From Synechocystis sp. PCC 7338 (GTDB lineage: Bacteria > Cyanobacteriota > Cyanobacteriia > Cyanobacteriales > Microcystaceae), in the NCBI RefSeq assembly GCF_018282115.1, contig NZ_CP054306.1, positions 1,535,488-1,599,487 on the forward strand: a DNA stretch of 64,000 nucleotides. Direction: 5' to 3'. The notes below the pieces were generated by a model. It did no database searches, was not told where the DNA came from, and worked only from the letters and a program-made list of their open reading frames with translations. Both the position numbers and the translations under genes were made by a program. Position 1 is the first letter of the stretch, and each line of letters opens with the position of its first letter. Positions 38,041 to 46,228 of this stretch are shown piece by piece.

Positions 38041-38935
38041 AGCCAAAAGCTTCCACTTTCTGCAAAAATTCCTGGGTTAATTTAATAAAAGCTTTAGAGC
38101 CCGCCGTATTGGGCATAGACGTAACCACCGGCATAAAACTATCCACGGCCTTGGCCACATTGACATCCATGGGGATAGACTGCTGAAAAAGTTGTCCTGG
38201 GGTAAAATCCGTTTGCACCCGTCGCATTACTTGGTTATAGTAACGACTCATCAAGCCGCCACCGGACAGGATGAATACCACTCCAATTAGGTTGATGTTC
38301 AGGGGATCATCGGACGCTTTATGGCTTTCTTTCAGTTTTTCAATTCTTCTTTCTAGTAACTGCATCCCCACCACCGATAAAGGTTCCGGGCGGGCCGGCA
38401 ACAGATAAAAGTCACTGGCCGCAATGCCACTGCGGGTCAGCAGATTATAGCCAGGGGCACAGTCGAGGATGACAAAATCGTATTCTTCTAGCACCGGCGC
38501 CAACATTTCCTTGATCAACGTCCCCTCAAACTTATTCCACACCGTCTCAAAGTTCGGATTTTCCGTGGCGATCGCCGCTTGGTGGAGCTTTTCTGACACC
38601 AGATATTCATCGTAAAGTTCAATGTCTCCCGGTAGCAATTCCAAACCCTCAATGCCGCAGATTTCCGGGCAGATAATGTCAAAAATGTCCAACTTACTGT
38701 AAGGATTGGGCTGGATGGCATTGCCCAACAAATAACTGAGGGTTTTACCTTTTTTGCGAATACCGGCGAACTCATGGGGCGCCATCAAACTGAGGGTGGC
38801 ACTAATTTGAGAATCCAAGTCCAGCACCAAAACCCGTTTTTGAAAATATTTGGCCAGACAGGTGGCTAAGTTAACGGTCAAAGTAGTCTTGCCGACTCCT
38901 CCCTTCATATTGACGGTGCTGATGATTTTGGCCAT
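38039..38935 (-). CDS. ParA-family ATPase, orphan
   Basis: 298 aa from ATG 38935 (MAKIISTVNMKGGVGKTT); a TTG two codons upstream is an alternative. It has the deviant Walker A KGGVGKTT, Walker A' VLDLDSQISAT and Walker B VILDCAPGYN. No parB gene or parS-like repeat is adjacent. It therefore belongs to the orphan ParA/MinD-like ATPases, which in cyanobacteria position carboxysomes, chemotaxis clusters or other cargo; cargo is not readable here. From memory it matches slr1597. Divergent from gifB, sharing a 417-bp region. Confidence 0.9.
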   Translation of the reverse strand: MAKIISTVNMKGGVGKTTLTVNLATCLAKYFQKRVLVLDLDSQISATLSLMAPHEFAGIRKKGKTLSYLLGNAIQPNPYSKLDIFDIICPEICGIEGLELLPGDIELYDEYLVSEKLHQAAIATENPNFETVWNKFEGTLIKEMLAPVLEEYDFVILDCAPGYNLLTRSGIAASDFYLLPARPEPLSVVGMQLLERRIEKLKESHKASDDPLNINLIGVVFILSGGGLMSRYYNQVMRRVQTDFTPGQLFQQSIPMDVNVAKAVDSFMPVVTSMPNTAGSKAFIKLTQEFLQKVEAFG

Positions 38936-39234
38936 GGGCAATAGGAGTAATGAAAAACTTTGGCAATGTTACAGGCAAGGGGGACTATGGTAGGTAACCC
39001 TTCTAGCAGACAGAGCACTCCCGGTCTTAGGTTCCAGCTCAATAATCAAATAAAAAGTCAATGGATTCCATCGATCCCATCGGGGAAAGCCATGCCAGAC
39101 CGAGCCGTCAGAAGGAAGATGAAGTTGGGCCAAATCTGCGCCAATGGCTCTTTGTTCTGCTGTGGACAGCCCTTAAATAAATGTTAAGAAATGCTCACTT
39201 AACAGGGTAAACCTTGACATGATTTCGCAAAAAC

Positions 39235-39248
39235 GTAAAAATGGATAC
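39235..39248 (+). promoter_or_regulatory. NtcA-binding site upstream of gifB
   Basis: GTA (39235-39237), eight bases, TAC (39246-39248): a perfect GTAN8TAC NtcA consensus. NtcA is known to repress gif genes under nitrogen limitation, and the position, about 12 bp before the riboswitch, fits repression near the transcription start. Confidence 0.88.
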
Positions 39249-39257
39249 AGAAAGTAA

Positions 39258-39320
39258 ATCGTTCATCTTCTCTTTTTGAAGAAGACGGAAGTAGGGATAT
39301 ATTCCTGAAGGAACGCGCCT
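39258..39320 (+). promoter_or_regulatory. Glutamine riboswitch (glnA RNA motif) in the gifB leader
   Basis: P1 is formed by CGTTC (39260-39264) and GAACG (39311-39315). An internal hairpin (CTTC..TTTTTGAAG) is followed by the conserved core ACGGAAGTAGG and then CCTGAAGGAACGCGCC. These match the described glnA RNA. In Synechocystis the gifB leader element turns on IF17 synthesis when glutamine is high. It lies 32 bp ahead of the start codon. Confidence 0.93.
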
Positions 39321-39352
39321 CCTCTACCTTCAACAACAATTAGGAGCGCACT

Positions 39353-39802
39353 ATGCAATTAAGTTACCGTGGAGTCAGTTACGACTACAATCCCCCCAAA
39401 GTGGAAACCGAAGTTTTGGGTCTAGTCGGCAGTTACCGTGGTTTGGACTATCGTTTCCGCCGCACCACTGCCAAAAACGTTATTCAGCCCAATGTCAATT
39501 TAACCTATCGGGGAGTTTCCTTTAACCCCGCTCGGGATTTACAGCCCGAACTGTACACTGCCAGCAAAAAAGTGGAAGTCGCTGCGGCCCCCAGCCAAAT
39601 TTCTTTCCAAGATCGGGTCCGGGCCCGTCTGCACAGCAAAACCCAGGCTATTAAAAAACGCCAGCAATCTTTGTTGGTACGTTTAGCCGAGGAAATTGGT
39701 TTGAATACGAACCAAGCTGTTAACAGTGCTGTCCGCATCCAAGGTAAAGTTTTGGCGAATTTTCGTTCCGACTATGCCAGTCAAGGCGTGGCCATGAGCT
39801 AG
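39353..39802 (+). CDS. gifB: Glutamine synthetase inactivating factor IF17 (GifB)
   Basis: 149 aa, the length known for IF17. AGGAG lies 6 bp before the ATG. The N-terminal half carries three short YRG-type repeats (SYRGVSY, SYRGLDY, TYRGVSF; DUF4278-like). The C-terminal half is basic and amphipathic (RVRARLHSKTQAIKKRQQSLL), corresponding to the inhibitory part shared with IF7. IF17 binds glutamine synthetase type I and blocks it when ammonium is plentiful. The NtcA site and glutamine riboswitch upstream support the call, as does its place next to pxcA (sll1515 from memory). Confidence 0.93.
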   Translation: MQLSYRGVSYDYNPPKVETEVLGLVGSYRGLDYRFRRTTAKNVIQPNVNLTYRGVSFNPARDLQPELYTASKKVEVAAAPSQISFQDRVRARLHSKTQAIKKRQQSLLVRLAEEIGLNTNQAVNSAVRIQGKVLANFRSDYASQGVAMS

Positions 39803-39870
39803 TTTGATTTGACTTTCCGGCCCTAAGTTAGTTATTCTTACCTACTAATTAGTCGCCTCAATTATCCTAT

Positions 39871-39907
39871 TTCCCCCTTGAGCACTACGCTTGGGGGGAA
39901 TTGTTTT
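39871..39907 (+). terminator. Terminator between convergent gifB and pxcA
   Basis: TTCCCCCTTGAG and CTTGGGGGGAA form a long stem and are followed by TTGTTTT. It lies 68 bp after gifB. On the opposite strand the stem is followed by an A/T mix, not a clear T run, so it mainly serves gifB. Confidence 0.75.
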
Positions 39908-39913
39908 GCCCAG

Positions 39914-41236
39914 TTACTCATTCATATTGCGGTAAGTAGCCACGGCGGAAGGGGAAATACCATTCAAATAACGGAAGATCCAATATTTAAAGACTGTGTC
40001 TAAAATTACCGGAAAAGTAGCAATGAAAAGAAAGTTAAAATCTTGATTTTCCGGCAAGCCAAAATGACGGGCGATACTGGCTAAAATTACTTCCCAACCG
40101 TGGGGAGAGTGGAAACCAACAAACATATCCGTAAAAAGAATAATCAAAAATGCTTTAGCCGAGTCGCTCAAGCCATAGACAATTTCGTCAATAAATTCTT
40201 TTAAAACTTCGATTTCCCGTTTACTGTTGACCAAAACAAGCGAAAAAGCCACCAGGGAAAAAATATCAGCAAAAATATTGGCGATCGCATTGGTACTGAC
40301 GCGGCGATAGGTTTCGGAAATTTCCTTGGCTTTTTCCGCTAGCTTTTCCTCTTTTTCTGCCGGGGAAAGTTTTTCGCCAAAACCCAATAGTTCTCGAAAG
40401 CGGAGGGATTCTTCAAAATGACTCAATTCTTGATAGGCTTCTGCTTCCATACTCTGGTTAATGAACACAATTTCGTTATTGCGCTCAAAAAATGATTCCA
40501 CCGAAGGCAAAAGAAAAAATGTTTTAGTTAATTGGTGGGCTAGAAGGGGCACAATAATTAAGGTCAAAACAAATTTAATGGAAAGGGCAGTTTTATAGCG
40601 GGAATTGCGATACTGTTTGAGCACTTTTTGCTCTGTATCACTGGACTGGGGATCCATTTCCTGCTTCAGACGGTCGATGGTGCGTAAAAAAGAACGGGGT
40701 AAAACACCCGATTTTTGGGTAGCAGTGTCCACCTTTTGTTGGGTATCTTCCTGTCGAATATATTGAAAACCTTCCCGACGTTTTTTGTTGACTTGCCGTT
40801 GTTTGTTAGCAGCTATGGCGGGTAAATCTAGCACACCACCATTGGGAAGTTTCTTGGGGGGGTTAACCAGAGGGAGTTCACCGTCGTAGCGTTGCAATAT
40901 GTCATCAACAAATTGCAGTTGATCGAGAATATATTCCGTTTGTGGATCCTGTTTAACTGCCGGATCTAGGCTCAAAATTTTGACAAATTCTTGATCACTG
41001 TTGAGGTGGTAAATTTCCTGCTCTATTTTCCTCAGATGCCTTTGGATCTGGTTAGCAAAATAGGTGACGGTGTCGGCACTGTAATCGCAATTTTCTGGCC
41101 CTATTTTTTTGCCTTGGAAGTATTGATCTTCAATTTCCTTTATTTTTAGCGCAGACCGGAAGGCTTGCTCCAGAGATTTTTGTGAAGATCTGCCAAACCA
41201 CTGGGTTGCCCCTTGCCACCAATTTGTTAAATCCAT
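39914..41236 (-). CDS. pxcA: Proton extrusion protein PxcA (CemA family)
   Basis: 440 aa. Inner-envelope protein needed for light-induced proton extrusion and linked to inorganic carbon uptake. The long hydrophilic N-terminal half (about 1-210) is charged and helical. The C-terminal CemA domain has four spans: about 225-245, 318-335, 362-380 and 405-420, with the motif FVGFHSPHGWE and PVILDTVFKYWIFRYLN at the end. From memory, it matches slr1596. Convergent with gifB. Confidence 0.96.
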   Translation of the reverse strand: MDLTNWWQGATQWFGRSSQKSLEQAFRSALKIKEIEDQYFQGKKIGPENCDYSADTVTYFANQIQRHLRKIEQEIYHLNSDQEFVKILSLDPAVKQDPQTEYILDQLQFVDDILQRYDGELPLVNPPKKLPNGGVLDLPAIAANKQRQVNKKRREGFQYIRQEDTQQKVDTATQKSGVLPRSFLRTIDRLKQEMDPQSSDTEQKVLKQYRNSRYKTALSIKFVLTLIIVPLLAHQLTKTFFLLPSVESFFERNNEIVFINQSMEAEAYQELSHFEESLRFRELLGFGEKLSPAEKEEKLAEKAKEISETYRRVSTNAIANIFADIFSLVAFSLVLVNSKREIEVLKEFIDEIVYGLSDSAKAFLIILFTDMFVGFHSPHGWEVILASIARHFGLPENQDFNFLFIATFPVILDTVFKYWIFRYLNGISPSAVATYRNMNE

Positions 41237-41417
41237 TGACTGATGATTGGGTAAAAAAACAGCTAAGATGTTGTTTGATAAGGTTGTCTGATAAAGTTTT
41301 TGTTTTCGTTCAAGCTTCCCAAACTACGGTGGCGGAGGGTTTGACCCGTAAGGTTTTGGGATTGAGCAATACAGGGAATCTTAGCAGAACAAACGGGAAC
41401 TATCAGGGGTAAAAAAT

Positions 41418-43493
41418 TTGGCAGAAATAATCTGGCTAGAAGGGCTATCGCTCAGCGGTAAAACCCATCGATTAACCCAGTTATATGGCCAGTGGTGGCG
41501 AGGTTTAGAATTTCGCCGGGGTCTGGATCAACCGATTTTGGCTTTGGTATTGGCGGCTAATGGCCAAACCCGACGACGCTTAAGCCGCAGTTTGGAGGGG
41601 GAAATCGGCGGCGACGCACCGGTAATGGGCAAAACTCCCCTGGGAATGATGAGGGAGGATGTGCATTTATTTTGGCCGCTATTGCTAGAGGAAGGGATTA
41701 CCCAGCAACTTTTTCCTGCCCAGTTGCGACCGGAAACAGAACAATGGTTAGCGATGGAACAATGGCAGAGTCAATATCCAGGGCGAGATAACTCCCTAAA
41801 TGCGGCCCAGAGGTCTAGGTTAGTCCGTAATTTACTGGATTTGGGCCAGTTGGCGGGGGCGGCAGGTTGGTCCGATCGCCAGGTGCTGACACGATTGACA
41901 GCGGGGAAAATCCGGGTAACCCCAGGAGAAATTACCGCAGAAGAGGCGATCGCCTTTTGGCAACATTGGCAGCAATGGTGTTTGGAAAAAGGATTTTTAA
42001 CCTATGGGCTAATTTTTCACTGTTATGGGCAATATTTACTGAAAAAGCCGCAATACCAGCAGTATTTACGCCAACGCTACGACGCAATTTTTGCTGATGA
42101 CGTGGACGACTATCCGGCGATCGCCGTGGATTTGTTTAATCAGTTGCGACCCCATTGTTCCTGGGCTGTATTTAGTTTTAACCCAGATGGTCAGGTGCGC
42201 TTGGGATTAAACGCCGATCCCAATGCGTTGGCGATGCTTGCCCAGGGAGCTAAGGTGGAACGGTTGGAACGACCAACGGGCATTGCCCCCCAGTTATCGG
42301 CCCAAGTGTTGACCCTGCTCAAAGACCCCCGATCACCGGATATATTGCCTCCCCAGGTGCAAGCTTTACAAACTTTTTCCCGGGCCCAACTGCTACGGCA
42401 AACGGCGGATAAGATCATTGCAGCGATTCACCAAGGAGAAATCAAGCCCCAAGACATTGCCATCATCGCCCCCGGTCTGGACGAAATTGCCCGCTACAGT
42501 TTTTTAGAAATTTTTAACAAAGCTGGCATCGACATCATTGCCCTCAATGAGCAACGCCCCCTCACCAGTGCCCCCTTAATTCGCAGTTTATTAACTTTGT
42601 TGGCTCTGGTGTATGACCTGGGGGAATGGGCCCGCCGGGAGCAGGTGGCGGAAATGTTGGTGATGCTGAGTGAACGGCGTTCTGGAGGTCACATCAAGCT
42701 GGCGATCGATCCTGTGCGGGCAGGGCTATTGGCAGACACTTGCTACGCCATTAACCCCCAAACTCCGGCCCTGATGCCCATAGAGCAATATCCCCGCTGG
42801 GATCGTTTCGGCTACCAAGCCAGCCAAGCCTATGGCGCTTTACGGGATTGGTTGACCAAGCAAAAACAAGCCCTAATTCAGGAAACTTTGTCGCCGGTCA
42901 CCATGCTAGATAGAGCGATCCGTGAACAACTTCCCCCAGAACATCAACTCACCTATGGGGAATTAACTTCCCTACGGGAACTGATGGAAACTCTCCAGCA
43001 CTTTTGGCGGGTGCAGGGCAAACTCCAAAGCGATGCTTGCCGTGACGGGGAAAGTCTACCCCAGATCAAGGAAAAGCTGGCCCTATTTTTACAACTGCTC
43101 GGTCAAGGTACGGTTACTGCTCAGCCCCGACCGGATATTCCCGACTGGCTACCCCCACCGCCGGCTATTACCCTGGCGACCATTTATCAATATCGTTCCC
43201 TCCGTAGCCAACACCGCTGGCACTTCTGGCTTGATGCTGGCGATCGCCTCTGGGAAATGGGGGGAGCATCCCAGTTGTTTGGATCACCACTGTTAATACG
43301 CCATCGAGAACCCAAGCCCTGGACAGAACCGGAACAATTACAGTGGGACCAGGAACGCTTTGAGCGAATCGTGCGGGATTTATTAGCCAGGGTGACGGAA
43401 AAACTAGTGCTCTGTCACAGTGAAATTAGTGTGCGCGGCACAGAACAGGTGGGTAGGCTCTTAAATATTATCCAACGGGCCCACAACCTATAG
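41418..43493 (+). CDS. Helicase-like protein with degenerate SF1 motifs
   Basis: 691 aa; TTG start at 41418, since no ATG fits the N-terminal EIIWLEGLSLSGKTHRL. Walker A (GLSLSGKT) is clear. The expected UvrD motif II DExQD reads FADDVDDYP near residue 236, and motif III is not recognisable. Later elements (IAIIAPGLDEIARYSFLEIFNKAGI and LTSAPLIRSLLTLLALV) follow the UvrD/AddB-like order. No C-terminal nuclease motif is seen. I infer a helicase fold that binds DNA or ATP but may not translocate, as in AddB-like subunits. Gene and length look intact, and HIP1 sites are present as in core genes. Confidence 0.72.
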   Translation: MAEIIWLEGLSLSGKTHRLTQLYGQWWRGLEFRRGLDQPILALVLAANGQTRRRLSRSLEGEIGGDAPVMGKTPLGMMREDVHLFWPLLLEEGITQQLFPAQLRPETEQWLAMEQWQSQYPGRDNSLNAAQRSRLVRNLLDLGQLAGAAGWSDRQVLTRLTAGKIRVTPGEITAEEAIAFWQHWQQWCLEKGFLTYGLIFHCYGQYLLKKPQYQQYLRQRYDAIFADDVDDYPAIAVDLFNQLRPHCSWAVFSFNPDGQVRLGLNADPNALAMLAQGAKVERLERPTGIAPQLSAQVLTLLKDPRSPDILPPQVQALQTFSRAQLLRQTADKIIAAIHQGEIKPQDIAIIAPGLDEIARYSFLEIFNKAGIDIIALNEQRPLTSAPLIRSLLTLLALVYDLGEWARREQVAEMLVMLSERRSGGHIKLAIDPVRAGLLADTCYAINPQTPALMPIEQYPRWDRFGYQASQAYGALRDWLTKQKQALIQETLSPVTMLDRAIREQLPPEHQLTYGELTSLRELMETLQHFWRVQGKLQSDACRDGESLPQIKEKLALFLQLLGQGTVTAQPRPDIPDWLPPPPAITLATIYQYRSLRSQHRWHFWLDAGDRLWEMGGASQLFGSPLLIRHREPKPWTEPEQLQWDQERFERIVRDLLARVTEKLVLCHSEISVRGTEQVGRLLNIIQRAHNL

Positions 43494-43516
43494 ATTTGAG
43501 CAGAATTGAAATTTGT

Positions 43517-44704
43517 TTATGCTATGGCCACTGCCCGCAAATTAGTTTTGACCTTTAGTAATAAATCCTGGGGTAAAAAAGGCTTTTGCAGATTATCATT
43601 AACGCCAGACATTTTTGCCTTGATGTTATGGACTAAATTGTCATTCTCCACCATCAACATAATTGGTACCCCCTTGAGTTGGGGAGATTTACGACAAAGG
43701 GAAGCCAACTGATAGCCATCCATTTTTTCCATGTCAGCGTTAATCAAAATTAAATGAGGATTTTGACCTTGGAGGGAAGCCAAAGCCTTAAATGGATCAG
43801 TGATAGTGTTAACTCGATAACCGCTTTTTTCTAAGGTATATTCAACAATTCGTTGGTGAGTTTGATTTTCATCCACACTGACCACCAAAGGACGATTATC
43901 AATGGCAATTTCCTGATATGGGAGCATGGTGATGTCACCCGTCTTGATTAAGTTTCGCATGGCGATCGCCAATTGAAGAGTGCTCAATTTGGTGGCACTG
44001 GCAATGTCATAAAGGCAGTGTAAATCCTCCAAACTCTGCTGAAAAATTTTCCAGAATTCTTCTGTGGTCTCGAAATTAGATCTGGTCAAAATCCCCTGCA
44101 ACTTCCGGACATCCTGCACCAAAGGCCGTTGAAAGGGAGAGTTAATCTCTGAGCGTAGCTCCCACCAGTAGCTCACCTTTTTTTCGATGGGACTCACCGC
44201 CTGCTCCAGATTTAGGTTCAAAAAAAGATGTCTTAATTTGTTGTTAGGATCTAGGCGATACTCGGTTTTGGGTAGGGAAAGGGCCTGGACTAGAGCCTCT
44301 TGGGTAAACTGGGTTAACACTGACCGGGTTTGCTGAAAGGAAAAATATTTTCTTTTCCATAGCTCACAGATATAGTTGTAATCACTGTCCAACTGGGTCG
44401 GTAATTGCAGATGACCCTGCTGGAACAACTTACCCAACATATAATTCAGACGCTTGCCATTACCCACCGCGCTGTTGGCAAAATGTATCTTGCCGTTGCC
44501 CAAGTAAATCTGCCAATCAACAAATTCGTCAAAGGGATTGCGGATAACCAATTGACCAGTGAATTGCTCGGCCATTAACTGCTCCAACAGTTCCCGAGGA
44601 ATTGCCCGTTTAATCTCATTATCTTGAGATTTTGGAAGCCTAGGAAGCGGCAATTGATTAGCCATGGCACGATCCTCGAAAAAGGGCAGGGTCAAAGCGG
44701 TCAT
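43517..44704 (-). CDS. PatA-type response regulator with DUF4388 and a degenerate receiver
   Basis: 395 aa; ATG 44704 or 44665. The N-terminal domain (LLEQLMAEQFTGQLVIRNP...) is the PATAN/DUF4388 region seen in cyanobacterial PatA proteins. The C-terminal 120 residues form a CheY-like receiver: acidic pair in VSVDEN, KPF near the end, but the phosphoacceptor position in LILINADMEKMDG is Asn rather than Asp. Typical PatA receivers carry Asp here. It may therefore not be phosphorylated in the ordinary way. The EAL gene lies upstream on the same strand. Confidence 0.88.
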   Translation of the reverse strand: MTALTLPFFEDRAMANQLPLPRLPKSQDNEIKRAIPRELLEQLMAEQFTGQLVIRNPFDEFVDWQIYLGNGKIHFANSAVGNGKRLNYMLGKLFQQGHLQLPTQLDSDYNYICELWKRKYFSFQQTRSVLTQFTQEALVQALSLPKTEYRLDPNNKLRHLFLNLNLEQAVSPIEKKVSYWWELRSEINSPFQRPLVQDVRKLQGILTRSNFETTEEFWKIFQQSLEDLHCLYDIASATKLSTLQLAIAMRNLIKTGDITMLPYQEIAIDNRPLVVSVDENQTHQRIVEYTLEKSGYRVNTITDPFKALASLQGQNPHLILINADMEKMDGYQLASLCRKSPQLKGVPIMLMVENDNLVHNIKAKMSGVNDNLQKPFLPQDLLLKVKTNLRAVAIA

Positions 44705-44777
44705 AAAAATTTTGAAGTTAGTATCGATTTAGCTAGAGATAAACGACGGAGCCGATGCCCGCAATTTTGAAAACCTA

Positions 44778-45686
44778 CTAAGCGGCGATCGCTTTGGTCG
44801 AAGTTCTGGCAGGAGAACAATGGTGGAGATAGTGAGTCATTCTGTCTTCATTGAGGGGACAACTAAAGAAAAAGCCCTGGAGCACATCACACTGCAAAGA
44901 TTGAAGTAAATGGAGTTGGCTTTCCGTTTCCACACCTTCCGCCACCACAATCAAATGCAAACGTTGGCCAAGGTTGATGATGCTTTCGAGGATAACTTCC
45001 GCCTTTTGGTGCATCTCTAGATCCGCTAAAAAAGACTTGTCAATTTTTAGGGTGTGGACAGGTAGTTCCTTCAGCACCGATAGGGAAGAGTAACCAGTAC
45101 CAAAATCATCGATCGCCAAACGCACTCCCAACCGTTGCAAGTCACAAAGAACCCCAATAGTGTGCTGTAAATCTTTAAAAATTAATCCTTCGGTCACCTC
45201 CAACTGCAGTTGGGCTGGGGGCATGGCCGTTTCCTCCAAAATCCGCTGGACTGTCTCGACAAAGTCAGCTTTCTGCAACTGTTGCAAGGATAAATTCACC
45301 CCCAACAAAAAGGGAGGCACCCCCTGGGCCTGCCACATTTTATATTGACGACAAGCCGCTCCCAACACCCATTCGCCAATGGCCGTCACCAGTCCCACTT
45401 CCTCCGCTATGGGAATGAACTCTGTCGGGGAAACACTACCCAACCTATGATCTTGCCAGCGGATCAGGGCCTCTACCCCCACCAAATTAATTCCCTGCCC
45501 ATCCCATTGGGGTTGAAAATCCAGGCTGAAACCACGCTCTGTCACTGCTTTAGTTAGAGCCTGTTTAATATATTGCTTGCGCTCAAAATAATCATTGCTC
45601 TCCTCTGTGGAAGCTGGAGTGGTAATCTCAGGCTGAGAAAAATTATTCTCAGACAAAGACCGGGGAAGGCGTGGAAATATAAACAT
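44778..45686 (-). CDS. Stand-alone EAL-domain cyclic-di-GMP phosphodiesterase
   Basis: 302 aa from ATG 45686; TTG at 45704 would add six residues. EAL domain at about 45-290 with the expected residues of an active enzyme: EALIRW, NLSLQQL, LEVTEG, AIDDFGTGYSS, KIDKSFL, VAEGVETESQ, QGFFFSCPL. There is no GGDEF, PAS or other sensor domain; the first 35 residues are low complexity. It hydrolyses c-di-GMP to pGpG. A tandem TTAAG array lies 128-188 bp upstream of its start and may control it. The PatA-like gene follows 74 bp downstream. Confidence 0.93.
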   Translation of the reverse strand: MFIFPRLPRSLSENNFSQPEITTPASTEESNDYFERKQYIKQALTKAVTERGFSLDFQPQWDGQGINLVGVEALIRWQDHRLGSVSPTEFIPIAEEVGLVTAIGEWVLGAACRQYKMWQAQGVPPFLLGVNLSLQQLQKADFVETVQRILEETAMPPAQLQLEVTEGLIFKDLQHTIGVLCDLQRLGVRLAIDDFGTGYSSLSVLKELPVHTLKIDKSFLADLEMHQKAEVILESIINLGQRLHLIVVAEGVETESQLHLLQSLQCDVLQGFFFSCPLNEDRMTHYLHHCSPARTSTKAIAA

Positions 45687-45813
45687 AGATTTTCCGGGAT
45701 TCAATGGAGATGACTCCGGGGGAGGAGTTTGGCGACTGGCGGACTCTCTGTTGAGTCCTACCTAGGGCCAGGGACAAAGCAGAATCAACACATAGGATTA
45801 ATAAGGAAAAATC

Positions 45814-45873
45814 TTAAGATTTTCTTAAGACTTTACACCAAGATTATTAAGAGATTGTTAAGCCACTGTTAAG
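45814..45873 (-). repeat. Tandem TTAAG array with 11-bp period (OmpR/Pho-box-like operator)
   Basis: TTAAG occurs at 45814, 45825, 45847, 45858 and 45869: all on one 11-bp grid, with only the 45836 slot degenerate. On the minus strand the units read CTTAAC, CTTAAC, CTTAAT, CTTAAG, CTTAAG. The 11-bp direct-repeat spacing is that of OmpR/PhoB-type dimers on DNA, and cyanobacterial Pho boxes are repeats of the type PyTTAAPyPy. The array lies 128-188 bp before the EAL start. The regulator is not identified. Confidence 0.75.
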
Positions 45874-46015
45874 AATTGTAACAGGGTTTCAGGAGGGAGG
45901 CAATCAGCTAATGGATTCAATCCCTTTGCTCAGCTAGAACCTAGGCTTTGTGGATAAATTCAATTAACTGGAGTGGATATTAACTAGCCTGGCGATTGAT
46001 AATCCGTAACATTGA

Positions 46016-46192
46016 GCACGTTTACCTTTTGATGGTGGGACAATATGCACAAAAGATTTGTTGAAGTTGCGTTACTTGCATTTTAAGGTTGACTTTGATA
46101 GCAAAACGCTGACAGGGGTCATTGAAGTCAAAGTTGGAGTGGGCTTGAACCATCCCATTTGTTCGGATAATGGTTTTATGGAGTTGAATTGA
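46016..46192 (+). pseudogene. Short open frame without a start codon, possible gene remnant
   Basis: A plus-strand frame of 58 codons runs to TGA at 46190-46192. It reads LLKLRYLHFKVDFDSKTLTG and IEVKVGVGLNHPICSDNGF, which has the look of a folded domain's end. There is no ATG; a TTG near 46043 could be used. I do not recognise it; a remnant is more likely than a gene. Confidence 0.3.
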
Positions 46193-46228
46193 GTTTATTC
46201 TATTCACGACTGGTAGATATGGTCGGTA

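Larger units (their letters stand above)
38936..39352. promoter_or_regulatory. Divergent parA-like/gifB regulatory region
   Basis: 417 bp without a coding frame of note. The right third holds the NtcA site, the riboswitch and the ribosome site of gifB described separately. The left part (38936-39190) shows nothing I can name; a promoter for the ParA-like gene is expected there. Confidence 0.6.
45705..46228. other. Regulatory/intergenic region upstream of the EAL gene
   Basis: 524 bp between the EAL gene and the RluA-type gene, both on the minus strand. It contains the 11-bp-period TTAAG array (45814-45873) and an open plus-strand frame without ATG (46016-46192). No HIP1 site is present. Confidence 0.7.

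Noticed and set aside
46022-46207. 61-codon minus-strand frame upstream of the EAL gene
   Set aside because: It is opposite a more protein-like plus-strand frame and lacks a ribosome site; neither is convincing as a live gene.
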